The notes under the pieces were generated by a model. That model ran no database searches. It was not told where the DNA came from and saw only the letters and a list, made by a program, of their open reading frames with translations. A stretch of DNA of 55,197 bases from Candidatus Altimarinota bacterium (GTDB lineage Bacteria > Patescibacteriota > Gracilibacteria > UBA1369 > LOWO2-01-FULL-3): contig JAESSS010000047.1 of NCBI GenBank assembly GCA_016763975.1, positions 1 to 55,197 of the forward strand, given 5' to 3'. The position numbers and the translations under genes are program-made. Positions 1 through 8,701 of this stretch are shown in pieces (within the stretch, counting starts at the first letter, position 1; each line of letters begins with the position of its first letter).

Positions 1-173
1 ACTTCCATCGCAGCCCAAACAAAAAGCGCCCCAAAAGAAACATGTTCAAAAAAGTAAGCATGATCCGACCAAATTTTCGTCAACATCATGCTCACAAACC
101 AAATCGTCAACGGGACATTAGGAGTCTGAATAATAACAATCTTGCCTTCTTTATCTTTCCAAAACTTTTGCAT
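1..173 (-). CDS. membrane protein, truncated by window edge
   Basis: An open frame starts at ATG 173 (complement) and runs off the left edge with no stop, giving 57 residues that begin MQKFWKDKEGKIVIIQTPN. It contains a hydrophobic stretch around residues 21-33 and another near the cut. It lies 11 bp downstream of the cupredoxin lipoprotein gene in the same direction, so the two probably share a transcript. The N-terminus resembles a small hypothetical membrane protein I associate with candidate-phyla genomes, but I cannot name a function. Confidence 0.6.
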   Translation of the reverse strand, partial: MQKFWKDKEGKIVIIQTPNVPLTIWFVSMMLTKIWSDHAYFFEHVSFGALFVWAAME

Positions 174-184
174 AATTAAAAATT

Positions 185-556
185 CTACTGAGCAATAAAA
201 TCCCCCTCCATCCCCGACCTTCTATGACCCGGAACCGAACAATAAATCGAATACAAACCATTTTCAGGAACAGTAAATTCAATCAATTCTTCCCCACCAG
301 CAGCAATGATCGAAGTCTTGATATCCGTACCTTCTATTACAAAATCATGAGGCGCCCGTCCGACATTTTTAAACAAAATTTGCCTCACCTCACCAGCCGG
401 CAAAGAAATATCATCAGGACTAAAACTGAATTCACTACCCTCCACAACAATAACCCCCTCATCCATCACCAACTCCGGAACGGGATCCCCCACCGGCTCA
501 CTCACAGAGGAGCAGCCGGCAAGAAATAAAGATAAAACGATCAGTGATTTTTTCAT
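185..556 (-). CDS. cupredoxin-like lipoprotein
   Basis: A 123-aa protein with a lipoprotein signal: charged MKK, hydrophobic core, and lipobox L12-A-G-C15. It is therefore predicted to be lipid-anchored outside the membrane. The C-terminal ~90 residues read as a cupredoxin (plastocyanin/azurin-like) domain. The four type I copper ligands are visible: His70 in APHDF, then Cys106, His111 and Met116 with the usual C-x4-H-x4-M spacing. Such proteins carry single electrons or bind copper; the partner is unknown. A TATAAT box (566-571) ends 10 bp before the ATG, so the mRNA is probably nearly leaderless. Next downstream in the same direction is the truncated membrane protein. Confidence 0.85.
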   Translation of the reverse strand: MKKSLIVLSLFLAGCSSVSEPVGDPVPELVMDEGVIVVEGSEFSFSPDDISLPAGEVRQILFKNVGRAPHDFVIEGTDIKTSIIAAGGEELIEFTVPENGLYSIYCSVPGHRRSGMEGDFIAQ

Positions 557-577
557 AGGAAAGTGATTATAAATATA

Positions 578-2239
578 TTACCTAACTGCAGACCGATAAG
601 TAGAAGTCAAAATCTTTTCCTCAACTTCACCATTAGGACGTGTTATTTGCTGAATCCACATGATTTGATTAGAACGAGGATTGACCCTCCCTTTGAATTC
701 ATCAGGAACCTGACCGGCATAAAACGGCCCATCCAAAGCAACAGAACGTCCATCAGGAGTACCGTAAACATTTATAAAACCATCATCACCACCAGCATAA
801 GCCTGAATCAAAAGGTAAGAGGGAGTATCATTAATAAATCTCAAATCCTTGGAACCTGGATATATTGCGGCATCCAAACCATCACCATAAGCCTTATAAT
901 AATGCACATAAAGACTATGATTAGACTTATCAATAATATTTAAGCCTGAATTAACCAAAGCCCTATACATCGTAGTAGAAACCTGACAAAGCCCACCTCC
1001 GGGAACCGGCACTAACTTGCCTCCACCAAAAATTGCCAAAGAATCTTGCCACCCGGCCCTATGAGTAACAGGCCCAAGCAAAGCATTATAAGAAAAAGTT
1101 TCACCGGGAGCCAATAACACATTATTAAACTTTTCATTCAAACCTTTCCTTACATTAAAATCTCTTCCAGCAGGAGATCCTGAAAAATTAGAACGCCCTT
1201 GCCCCAACAAAACCATTGCACCAAGATCCACTCCACTCTCATTTTTGACACCAGCCAAAGCTGAATAAAACTCCATCAACACTGGATTATCACCACCATA
1301 ACGACCACTACTCGCAACCACTACTCGATGAACAGTCGTTTCCAAATCCAAACTCCTACCATGCCTAGCAACTGCAGAAACATCAGCATAATCAGCATCA
1401 GCAGAGAAACTATTGATAATAGCATCTGTCGGCTTAACCTCAACTTCCAAAGCAATTTCCTCCAAGACATAAGCCTCAATCGCCTCCTTATCAAACTCCA
1501 CATTGCCCCCCTCTACACTAACCCAATCCGACTGAACTTTGACTATCTTAGAATAATCTAACTCTTCCGAATCAACAGGCCTAAAGACTATTTCTCTAGC
1601 CAAAATTGAAGCCAAAATCTCAGCATCTTCAGCCAACTGAGCTGCACTATACAACCTCTTCTTCAAATCAATACTAGGCAATTCCAATTCCACTAAAGCG
1701 TTGAACATTTGATCATAAACATCATCAAAATCTAAATAAAATCCAGCTTCATTAGCAGTCACAACCACCCCTTCATCAACAACAACCTCAGCATCACTTG
1801 GCGAATTTGCCAATGGCACAAAACTCAATATTTCCTTCTCCATCTGCCCACGATCTATCTCAAAAACTGTATCAACCTCCAACTCATCATCACTATCAAG
1901 CACTGAAGCAGTCAAACTACTCAACAAACTACGATCAGCAGCAGCCTCATAAACTAATTCCAAAGTCTTGTAGGTATCAAAATCAACACCCAAAGCCCTC
2001 AAATTTGTCTCAAATTCCTCATCTCCAAATTTCACCAAAACAGTGTCCTCCAACAAAGAAAGATACTTCACGTCCAAATCATAGGCAGCCTCATTGTAAG
2101 ACTTACCATTAACATCTGCACCCGAAACATCCACACTAGAAATTAAATCATTCCCAACTTTTGAACTAAAAAGAAACGCAGCAGCCAAAACCAGCACAAA
2201 AGTACCAAACATTAAACCTTTAGAAACTTTATTTTTCAT
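578..2239 (-). CDS. VanW family protein with N-terminal membrane anchor
   Basis: A 553-aa protein with one transmembrane segment near residues 9-25 and the rest predicted outside the cell. Residues about 35-340 resemble the repeated peptidoglycan-binding-type region found N-terminal to VanW domains. Residues about 361-483 are the VanW domain: FNVRKGLNEKFNN, LAPGETFSYN, the PGGGLCQVSTTMY motif and a later YPGSKDLRF. The exact biochemical role of VanW is not established; the family is linked to cell-wall functions. The gene lies 18 bp after the DUF3105 gene in the same orientation, suggesting an envelope operon. No G5 domain is evident. Length is typical of the long VanW form. Confidence 0.88.
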   Translation of the reverse strand: MKNKVSKGLMFGTFVLVLAAAFLFSSKVGNDLISSVDVSGADVNGKSYNEAAYDLDVKYLSLLEDTVLVKFGDEEFETNLRALGVDFDTYKTLELVYEAAADRSLLSSLTASVLDSDDELEVDTVFEIDRGQMEKEILSFVPLANSPSDAEVVVDEGVVVTANEAGFYLDFDDVYDQMFNALVELELPSIDLKKRLYSAAQLAEDAEILASILAREIVFRPVDSEELDYSKIVKVQSDWVSVEGGNVEFDKEAIEAYVLEEIALEVEVKPTDAIINSFSADADYADVSAVARHGRSLDLETTVHRVVVASSGRYGGDNPVLMEFYSALAGVKNESGVDLGAMVLLGQGRSNFSGSPAGRDFNVRKGLNEKFNNVLLAPGETFSYNALLGPVTHRAGWQDSLAIFGGGKLVPVPGGGLCQVSTTMYRALVNSGLNIIDKSNHSLYVHYYKAYGDGLDAAIYPGSKDLRFINDTPSYLLIQAYAGGDDGFINVYGTPDGRSVALDGPFYAGQVPDEFKGRVNPRSNQIMWIQQITRPNGEVEEKILTSTYRSAVR

Positions 2240-2257
2240 AAGAAAATTTGTTAAATA

Positions 2258-2839
2258 TTATCTGCCAGCAAGTGGCTCAGGCGATCTATTTTTATTCCCT
2301 TTATAAAAAAGTTCTAGCTTTCCCATATCAAGAACATCCATCTCCAAGAGCCTACCCCACGAAGTAAAAGCAATATTGCTATCATTCGCAGCACGAGGCG
2401 TCAGAATCACACTTTGAGAATGATCATTGGCAAAATCTTCCAACTGCGCCAACTCACCTTCTCCCAAAGTTTTGTAAGAAATCCATATACCACCATGCTC
2501 CAAATTATGAACCAACTGCTCATCCGGCAAAGAAGAATCATAAATCCCCCATCGCGCCGCATTGGCATGATGATCCCCAGATGTAGGAGGATTAGTAGTA
2601 TAAGCAGCATGCGCACCACCTACCACAATATGCTCACTACCCTGAATAGTATGATGAACTCCTTGCCTTTCGACAGTTGCCTTCGAAATAATAAAACTCA
2701 ATCCTCCAATCACCACCACAAGCAAAAGTCCCCACATCAAAAACGATTTCATTGATTTAAGTTTTTGTTTTTTAGCAGCAAGATGCGATCTCTCAGCCTG
2801 CTTCTCTTTTTTGCTCAACTTATCTTCTGAATATCCCAT
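2258..2839 (-). CDS. DUF3105 membrane-anchored protein
   Basis: A 193-aa protein with a lysine-rich cytoplasmic N-terminus (about 30 residues), one transmembrane helix (about 32-52) and an external domain. The domain carries the DUF3105 hallmarks NPPTSGDHH (residues 83-91) and HNLEHGG (111-117). The His and Glu clusters suggest a metal site, but that is inference; the family has no assigned function. It is immediately upstream of the VanW gene on the same strand. I see no strong promoter or Shine-Dalgarno in front of it. Confidence 0.85.
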   Translation of the reverse strand: MGYSEDKLSKKEKQAERSHLAAKKQKLKSMKSFLMWGLLLVVVIGGLSFIISKATVERQGVHHTIQGSEHIVVGGAHAAYTTNPPTSGDHHANAARWGIYDSSLPDEQLVHNLEHGGIWISYKTLGEGELAQLEDFANDHSQSVILTPRAANDSNIAFTSWGRLLEMDVLDMGKLELFYKGNKNRSPEPLAGR

Positions 2840-2889
2840 ACTAAATTATTAAAAATTAATTAGTTTAAAAGAACCTCTGCCAAGCAGAC

Positions 2890-3210
2890 CTATTCCAAAC
2901 TAACAACAGTTCTTAATAACCTCAACCGCTCAAGCAAATGTCGATTCTCAGCAATCTCAGAAGCATAACCCTCAAATTCATCAGCACCATCAACATAAAC
3001 AATAGCCAAACTAACATCACCTTGCACATCACCAACAATCGGCAAATCATCATCCCTCACCTTCAAAACATCATCTTCACTAGAACAACACTCTCCCACT
3101 TCCACGAATTGCTCTCCCTCCACCTCCACATGAAAATCAGAAGCCACACAAAAACTACTCATCACAAAAAACAAAAGTGAAACTGCCGCAATTCGTTTTT
3201 TAATATTCAT
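2890..3210 (-). CDS. small secreted protein, unknown
   Basis: A 106-aa protein with a clear signal peptide (MNIKKR followed by a hydrophobic core, likely cleavage after CVA near residue 23). The mature part is acidic, with a CC pair around residues 41-42 and many Asp, Glu and Val. I do not recognise the family. It sits between the 569-aa membrane protein and the DUF3105 gene, all on the minus strand, with about 50-60 bp on each side. A TTTACT sequence seven bases before the ATG could be a weak leaderless -10 box. Confidence 0.6.
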   Translation of the reverse strand: MNIKKRIAAVSLLFFVMSSFCVASDFHVEVEGEQFVEVGECCSSEDDVLKVRDDDLPIVGDVQGDVSLAIVYVDGADEFEGYASEIAENRHLLERLRLLRTVVSLE

Positions 3211-3273
3211 GAAAATAAGTAAATTCTCAACAAATATTATACTTCCCCAAAAGAAAATACAACTTCCAAAGTG

Positions 3274-4983
3274 CTACATCTGCGCCTCAATCATCTTTTT
3301 TAACTGCAAAAGTCTAGGATCTTCAATCTCCCCCTCTTCGTTTAATTCAATTCCAATATTCAAAGTTTCAAGCGTCCACTCAAAATTAGCCTTACCACCA
3401 ACCCTCATATCAAGAACATAATATCCATAAGCCCAATAATAGAAATCAATTGCATAAATAGATCTATGTCCTACTGGCGCTTTTTTATTCAAAAAATCAT
3501 AAATATATGCAGCACCCTCATACTCCCCCTGCCCAGCATAAGCTCTAGCCACCTTTATAACTGACAAACGATATCCCTCAGGATTCTTAACTTCAGCATC
3601 TAAAACTTTATGATAAAAATCCAATGACAATTCTTTTACATTAAGATAATGAAATACATCAGCCAATTGATAATCAGAATCATCAGAAAATTCCACAGCT
3701 TTTTTATAACTAATAATCGATTCATCATAATCAGCTATCATCCATAAAAAATGAGCTTTATAACGATAAACATCAAATTCTCCCTCAAACTCAGAATCAA
3801 CTCTCGAAATCAACGATCGAACTTTAGAAACAAAATTAACATAAGCTAAACTCAAATCTTCATCACCAAACTTTCTAGGCATATCCCTATTCCAAATTTC
3901 ATCATCCACACTCATTGAACGCAAACGATGTTTTCTAAATTCATCTCCTAAATCCAGCAATTTCGCCAAATTCACGTCTCCAAACGGATCATGCACAGAA
4001 TCCATACCCTCCACCTCAGCAAGCAAGACCTTAACACTCATCTTGTTCTCATCAGGCACTCTCTCACTACGTTTCGGATCAGGAAGAACAAAAGGATCAC
4101 CAGTTGAAACACCTCCACCACCCGAATAAGACGATTCATATCCTTCTATCAACATCTTATACATGTCCCTGAAACTCGAAAGTGTACGACTCTCAGGATC
4201 AAAATCTTCACGACTACTTACACGATGAAAACCAGGCTCAATTGTAAATTCAAACTCGTGATACTTATCTCCATCCCTCAAAATAATCCTCGTATGACTA
4301 CTATCACGATTACTAATATCTAAATGTTCAAAATACACCTCAACCTCACCTTTTTTAATCTCTTCATAAAAAGTCCCATACAACATTAAACCAAAAGTCT
4401 TGGCGAAAGCAGAACAGTTCCCCATACCACTGCCCTCAAAAAACGCATTTTTTGCCAACAAATTAGTCATCAATGACGCCTCCTCATTCAAAAAATACTC
4501 ATTAGCAATCCTGTTCTTGAGCAACAAATACAAACTGTCATACACTTCCTCACCTTTAGACTCTTTCTTTAACTCAAGCGATCTAGCAATCAGTGACTTC
4601 AACTCAAGCTTTGCACTTTCAGCCCTAACACCAGCAAGAGGACCAGTTTTAAAAACATTTGCAAATTGCTCTACCTCAATAAAAAAATCTATTACTACTT
4701 CCGGACTCACCTCCTCTGCCGACTCAAAATCATCAGCATATTTATCACGCAACTGATCTTTCTGAAAATGATCCAGACTTCCATTATGCTCACCTGCAAC
4801 CTCAGTACCCCAATCAGCATTCATTACCCGACGAACACCAGTCCCAGCACCAAAAAGTATCGCTGCAAGAGCAACAGCCCTTCCAAGTTTAAAAACACGC
4901 TCCTTAAGAAGAGTGCCTCTTCGAAGACCACGCTCAAAATCATCAACATCTACCTCCTCCGGATTTTTATTAAACTCAGACAT
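3274..4983 (-). CDS. membrane-anchored protein of 569 aa, unknown, helical repeat-like C-terminus
   Basis: A 569-aa protein with an acidic cytoplasmic N-terminus, one transmembrane helix near residues 34-50 and a long external part. The middle region (about 180-260) includes GNCSAFAKTFGLMLYG and HTRIILRDGDKYHEFE, which reads like a transglutaminase/papain-like fold with Cys and His, though I am not sure of this. Residues about 400-569 look like TPR-type helical repeats (ADYDESIISYKKAVEFS, GEYEGAAYIYDFLN). I do not recognise the full-length family. A perfect inverted repeat overlaps the start codon. Confidence 0.7.
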   Translation of the reverse strand: MSEFNKNPEEVDVDDFERGLRRGTLLKERVFKLGRAVALAAILFGAGTGVRRVMNADWGTEVAGEHNGSLDHFQKDQLRDKYADDFESAEEVSPEVVIDFFIEVEQFANVFKTGPLAGVRAESAKLELKSLIARSLELKKESKGEEVYDSLYLLLKNRIANEYFLNEEASLMTNLLAKNAFFEGSGMGNCSAFAKTFGLMLYGTFYEEIKKGEVEVYFEHLDISNRDSSHTRIILRDGDKYHEFEFTIEPGFHRVSSREDFDPESRTLSSFRDMYKMLIEGYESSYSGGGGVSTGDPFVLPDPKRSERVPDENKMSVKVLLAEVEGMDSVHDPFGDVNLAKLLDLGDEFRKHRLRSMSVDDEIWNRDMPRKFGDEDLSLAYVNFVSKVRSLISRVDSEFEGEFDVYRYKAHFLWMIADYDESIISYKKAVEFSDDSDYQLADVFHYLNVKELSLDFYHKVLDAEVKNPEGYRLSVIKVARAYAGQGEYEGAAYIYDFLNKKAPVGHRSIYAIDFYYWAYGYYVLDMRVGGKANFEWTLETLNIGIELNEEGEIEDPRLLQLKKMIEAQM

Positions 4984-5005
4984 ATTGGCTTTTTAAAGCC
5001 AATAT
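4982..5005. repeat. perfect 11-bp inverted repeat over a promoter and start codon
   Basis: ATATTGGCTTT at 4982-4992 and its exact complement at 4995-5005, separated by two bases. It covers the start codon of the 569-aa gene (ATG 4983) and reaches the extended -10 box TGC-TAGTAT (complement of 5004-5012). Transcription would begin around 4997, inside the dyad. This is the placement expected of an operator, or of a hairpin hiding the start of the mRNA. Confidence 0.6.
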
Positions 5006-5052
5006 ACTAGCATTTAAGGCTGAAATGTCAAGAGTAACAGCCTCAACGACCT

Positions 5053-5388
5053 CTACCACTTAAACACAACTTCCAAAGTCCCACTTCCCCCACGATCAAA
5101 CCTCCCTTCATAAACCCGATCCACAAAACTCTTATTGGAAAGATACTTTTTCAAAAACGGTTTAATAATCGGCATGCCCTTTTTGGAATGCAAACCTTTG
5201 CCAGTAATAAAAAGCACCTTGTTCAGACCACGCCCCCTACACTCCTCAATAAATTCATCCGTCATATCCCTCACTCTAGACATAGTCATACCCCCCAGGC
5301 CATGGAAATCCAACTCAGCCTGGGGTTTGCTCAAATTATCATATTTATTAAGCTTCTTCTTACGATCTTTTTTACCAATCTTTCCCAT
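5053..5388 (-). CDS. Smr-domain protein
   Basis: A 111-aa protein consisting of a basic N-terminus followed by a stand-alone Smr (small MutS-related) domain. Visible signatures are ELDFHGL (the LDxHG motif), VLFITGKGLHSKKG (the TGKGxHS motif) and GGSGTLEVVF at the end. Smr domains are nucleases: some act on branched DNA, others on collided-ribosome mRNA. Which applies here cannot be told. The gene lies 9 bp downstream of the 4-TM protein gene, probably co-transcribed. Confidence 0.88.
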   Translation of the reverse strand: MGKIGKKDRKKKLNKYDNLSKPQAELDFHGLGGMTMSRVRDMTDEFIEECRGRGLNKVLFITGKGLHSKKGMPIIKPFLKKYLSNKSFVDRVYEGRFDRGGSGTLEVVFKW

Positions 5389-5397
5389 GCGCCAAGT

Positions 5398-5775
5398 TTA
5401 CATGAAAAACCCAAAATAAGTGAAAACTCCACCCATTATCACGACAAAAATCGCTTGAGTATGAAGGTTCTTCATTATATTTTTGGAAAAAGCTGTGAAC
5501 TTTTTTGGTGCAAGCAAGAGAAGCACACCCTTTATCAAAGATCCCCAACCAATAATTGTCACCAAAACAGTCCAATCCCTTACCCAGAAATTATGAACAT
5601 TCACAATCAAGAAACCAATAATCAAAGCCATCATTCCGGCCAGCAGAATAAACGAAGGACAGTTCATCATGTCATCGAGGGCTTTCTTGTAATAAGCCTG
5701 ATCCATCAGCATACCCAAGCCGAGAGCAAGGTAAGTCACACCAACAACTTGAGCGATAAAAATAGAAGTTTCCAT
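5398..5775 (-). CDS. four-helix membrane protein (paralogue of the gene at 20.1 kb)
   Basis: A 125-aa integral membrane protein with four predicted helices. The chosen start METSIF (ATG 5775) lies about 22 nt after the start site predicted from a TTGTTT-17-CATACT promoter. A GTG at 5811 would lie upstream of transcription. It shares the pattern GVTYLALGLGMLM and IIGWGSLIKGVLLLLAPK with the broken gene at 20112-20505 (GVLWLIVGLPGLFEP, ILGWLALVKGLVWFWSPG), so the two are paralogues of one small family. Function unknown. Confidence 0.75.
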   Translation of the reverse strand: METSIFIAQVVGVTYLALGLGMLMDQAYYKKALDDMMNCPSFILLAGMMALIIGFLIVNVHNFWVRDWTVLVTIIGWGSLIKGVLLLLAPKKFTAFSKNIMKNLHTQAIFVVIMGGVFTYFGFFM

Positions 5776-5802
5776 ATAAATGAGGGTTAGGAAATTGACG
5801 AT

Positions 5803-5831
5803 AGTATGCACTTTATTACACGATTAAACAA
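5803..5831 (-). promoter_or_regulatory. promoter of 4-TM protein and smr
   Basis: Complement of 5826-5831 reads TTGTTT and complement of 5803-5808 reads CATACT, with a 17-bp spacer. It points to the 4-TM protein and Smr genes. It overlaps the divergent promoter of the cysteine-rich protein. Confidence 0.5.
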
Positions 5832-5843
5832 TTATGCTATCCT
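5815..5843 (+). promoter_or_regulatory. leaderless promoter of cysteine-rich protein
   Basis: ATTACA (5815-5820), 17-bp spacer ending in TGC, then TATCCT (5838-5843). Six bases separate the -10 box from ATG 5850, so transcription should start at or next to the A of the ATG. Confidence 0.5.
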
Positions 5844-5849
5844 CCAAAC

Positions 5850-7364
5850 ATGCACACCCCACAAGAAGATCTAGATTATTACGAATCAATGTCTCCCATT
5901 TTTGATGGGAAAAAATTCATAATTCCCCCACCAAAACTTTCTCCAGAAAAACGAAGACAACGCCGCATGGCTTTCAGAAATGAACGTCATTTATATCATC
6001 GCACTTGTGACCTCACGGGACGCAAAATGATATCAGCGTTTTCACCGGACAAGCCAAACAAAGTTTACTACTTCAAAGATTGGATGGGAGACGACTGGGA
6101 TGTCATGGACTATGGAATGGAGCCAAATTACGAACGTGCATTTTTCGAACAATTTGGAGAATTAGTGGAAAAAGTCCCCGTTCGATCACTAAATATCACA
6201 AACAATATGGAAAATTGTGATTTCTGTAACTATGGTGGTTTTTGCAAAGACTGTTATCTCTGCATCGCCTCTTTTGAATCACAAAACTGCTATTACTCAC
6301 GAGTTGCCTACAAATGCAACTACGACATCGACGGCTTTTCCAACATCGAATGCCAATTTATTTACGAATGCATTAGCTGTGAAAGTTGTTATGAATGTTT
6401 CTTCTGCAAATATTCCAAAACTTGTAGCGAATCATCATTTTTGATCGATTGCATTTCCTGCAAAAACTGCTTCGGCTGTGTCGGACTAAAACATCAAGAA
6501 TACTGTTTCCTTAACAAAAAATATTCACCTGAAGAATATAAAGAAAAAATTAATGGAATTTTGGCAAAAAGAGAAAACTTAGATAAGTTCAAAGAATTTT
6601 TCAGAGAATTTTCACTGAAATTTCCTCGCAAATTCAATCGCAACGCTCACGCCGAAAACTGCAGTGGCGACCTCGTAAGACATGCCAAAAACTGCAAAGA
6701 CTGTTTCGATATTTTCTATCAAGAAGATTGCAGATACTGCGAATTAACCGGAGGCACCATGCAATTTTCATATGATTGCACAATCACCGGACTCAACGTC
6801 TCAAAATGCTACGAACAAATCGGCTCCCTCGGTTGTACTGACTGCGCTTTTGGGGTTTATGTAACTAACAACCAAAATTGCTACTACCTTATGAACTGCC
6901 AAAATTGCGAACATTGTTTCGGATGCACAGGTCTCAAACGAAAAAAACATTGTATCTTCAACAAACAATACAGTCCTGAAGAATACGAAAAAACAGTAGC
7001 CAAAATTATTGAAAAAATGATCGAAAAAGAAGAATGGGGTGAAATGTTTCCAATGGAAATTTCCCCTTTTGAATATCACGAAACCCTAGCCAACGACTAT
7101 TTCCCACTTTCAAATAAAGAAACAAAAGAAAAACCTTGGAAAACAATTAAACAAGAAGAAGAATTCCTGAAAAAATATGGAATAGCCCTACCAAACAAAT
7201 CCCCAGAAACTCGCGCCCTAGAAAGACTACACTCCATGAACCCTTACACATTATGGCAGCGTACAACCCAAGACGGCATCGACGTAAAATCCCCATACGC
7301 CCCAGACAAACCAGAAATCATCCTCTCAGAAAAAGCCTATCAGAATTATAAGTTCCTAAACTAA
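5850..7364 (+). CDS. cysteine-rich repeat protein of the candidate-phyla YSPEEY type
   Basis: A 504-aa, apparently cytoplasmic protein (no signal peptide or helix) with 35 cysteines by my count, nearly all between residues 120 and 375. They occur as repeated CxxC units separated by 8-12 residues, often with aromatics (CYYS, CYECFFC). Two related blocks end in matching cassettes: CFGCVGLK...NKKYSPEEY near residue 205-230 and CFGCTGLK...NKQYSPEEY near 355-385. The regular spacing suggests a solenoid or zinc/iron-sulfur-rich fold. I recall such proteins as widespread in candidate-phyla genomes and of unknown function. The N-terminal RTCDLTGRKMIS looks like a zinc-binding knuckle. Confidence 0.85.
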   Translation: MHTPQEDLDYYESMSPIFDGKKFIIPPPKLSPEKRRQRRMAFRNERHLYHRTCDLTGRKMISAFSPDKPNKVYYFKDWMGDDWDVMDYGMEPNYERAFFEQFGELVEKVPVRSLNITNNMENCDFCNYGGFCKDCYLCIASFESQNCYYSRVAYKCNYDIDGFSNIECQFIYECISCESCYECFFCKYSKTCSESSFLIDCISCKNCFGCVGLKHQEYCFLNKKYSPEEYKEKINGILAKRENLDKFKEFFREFSLKFPRKFNRNAHAENCSGDLVRHAKNCKDCFDIFYQEDCRYCELTGGTMQFSYDCTITGLNVSKCYEQIGSLGCTDCAFGVYVTNNQNCYYLMNCQNCEHCFGCTGLKRKKHCIFNKQYSPEEYEKTVAKIIEKMIEKEEWGEMFPMEISPFEYHETLANDYFPLSNKETKEKPWKTIKQEEEFLKKYGIALPNKSPETRALERLHSMNPYTLWQRTTQDGIDVKSPYAPDKPEIILSEKAYQNYKFLN

Positions 7365-7366
7365 AA

Positions 7367-8656
7367 CTAACGGCCTCGTCCACTTCGACGATAATTACTC
7401 GGACCACGTCGGGCATTTCCCCCACCCTGTCTAGAACTTCCACGTCCGCCACCTCCACCACCACCTTTGCGCTTCGCACCGCTCAAAGTAGTTACTTGAC
7501 GACCTGTTGAAGTTGTCACTGATTCCATTTTTTCACCAGAAGAAGATTTAATAGGCAAAACTATATTAATCAACTGTTGAATATGTCCGATATCACCTTT
7601 CTCCTCAGGAGAAGCAAATGAAATCGCCTTTCCTTCACGACCGGCACGACCAGTTCTACCAATACGGTGAGTGTAATCGTCGGTTTGAGAAGGTAGATCA
7701 AAATTGATCACCAAAGCCAAATGTTCCACGTCGATTCCACGAGCAGCAATATCAGTCGCCACCATCACACGGAACTTACCGTTTTCAAAACCCTTCAAAG
7801 CTTTTTGACGTTGATTTTGAGAACGATTTGAATGTAATTCATCAGCGCTATGCCCCATTTGACGAATCTTAAGAGCGATTTTCTTAGCACCATGTTTTGT
7901 ACGAGAAAAAACTAAAACAGAACCATCATGTTCATTTAAAAGTCTTTCAAGCAAATCCATCTTGTCATCTTTGTGTACAATAAACACCTCTTGTTCAATC
8001 TTGGCAGCAGTCGTACCTGGCCTAGCCACCTCAATTCTCAAAGGAGATCTCATATACTGTTGTGCAATCGCAGCAATTTTCTCTGGCATAGTTGCCGAGA
8101 AAAGCATTGTTTGACGATCTTTTGACATAAATGAAAGAATCCTATTTAACTGTGGAGCAAATCCCATATCCAACATTCTATCCGCCTCATCCAATACCAA
8201 CATTCCAACATTAGCCAAAGAAATGTTCTTTTGTTCAACATGATCAATCAAACGTCCCGGTGTAGCCACAATAATATGCGGTTTATTCCTCAACTCTCTA
8301 ATCTGTGGATTAATATTAGTACCACCAATCAAAATAGAAGTTCTTAAACCAAAAGGCCCTGCAATTTTCTTAAAAACCTCCTCAACTTGTACCGCCAACT
8401 CACGAGTAGGTAGCAAAACAAGTCCCATTTTCTTACTCGCACCAACATCTTGAATCATCGGAATCGCAAAAGACAAAGTTTTACCTGAACCAGTCTGAGC
8501 AATACCTACAACATCTTCGCCTCCAGTAGCAATCGGAATCGCTTTAAACTGAATCGGAGTAGGTTTTACAAAACCAAGTTCTGTGATCCTATCAAGCAAA
8601 GGCTGCACAATACCCAGCCCCTGAAAATCCTTTCTTTCTTTATCATCTTGTAACAT
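7367..8656 (-). CDS. DEAD-box RNA helicase, RhlE-like
   Basis: A 429-aa ATP-dependent RNA helicase. The Q motif (FVKPTPIQ), Walker A (AQTGSGKT), PTRELA, GG, TPGR, DEAD (LDEADRMLDMGF), SAT, and the C-terminal ARGID and HRIGRTGR motifs are all present in order. The C-terminal tail is Gly/Arg-rich, typical of RNA-binding RhlE/cold-shock helicases. The start is placed at the second ATG (8656, MLQDDKER) because the promoter's -10 box ends only 2 bp before the first ATG (8662), which would lie at or upstream of the transcription start. The gene converges on the cysteine-rich protein gene with a 2-bp gap. Confidence 0.95.
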   Translation of the reverse strand: MLQDDKERKDFQGLGIVQPLLDRITELGFVKPTPIQFKAIPIATGGEDVVGIAQTGSGKTLSFAIPMIQDVGASKKMGLVLLPTRELAVQVEEVFKKIAGPFGLRTSILIGGTNINPQIRELRNKPHIIVATPGRLIDHVEQKNISLANVGMLVLDEADRMLDMGFAPQLNRILSFMSKDRQTMLFSATMPEKIAAIAQQYMRSPLRIEVARPGTTAAKIEQEVFIVHKDDKMDLLERLLNEHDGSVLVFSRTKHGAKKIALKIRQMGHSADELHSNRSQNQRQKALKGFENGKFRVMVATDIAARGIDVEHLALVINFDLPSQTDDYTHRIGRTGRAGREGKAISFASPEEKGDIGHIQQLINIVLPIKSSSGEKMESVTTSTGRQVTTLSGAKRKGGGGGGGRGSSRQGGGNARRGPSNYRRSGRGR

Positions 8657-8664
8657 AGGCATGG

Positions 8665-8693
8665 ACTATACAGATAAGTTCTGCATTTGTCAA
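8665..8693 (-). promoter_or_regulatory. consensus promoter deciding the helicase start
   Basis: On the complement: TTGACA (8688-8693), 17-bp spacer, TATAGT (8665-8670). Eight bases separate the -10 box from ATG 8656, predicting a leaderless or 1-nt-leader mRNA. The upstream ATG at 8662 is only 2 bp from the -10 box and is unlikely to be transcribed. Confidence 0.75.
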
Positions 8694-8701
8694 CGCTTCG
8701 A

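Noticed and set aside
5188-5790. 200-aa open frame on the plus strand across smr and the 4-TM gene
   Set aside because: Both minus-strand genes are recognisable, and this frame is His/Asn/Gln-rich shadow sequence.
8657-8662. First ATG of the DEAD-box helicase
   Set aside because: The -10 box of a consensus promoter ends 2 bp before it, so it is probably not on the mRNA.
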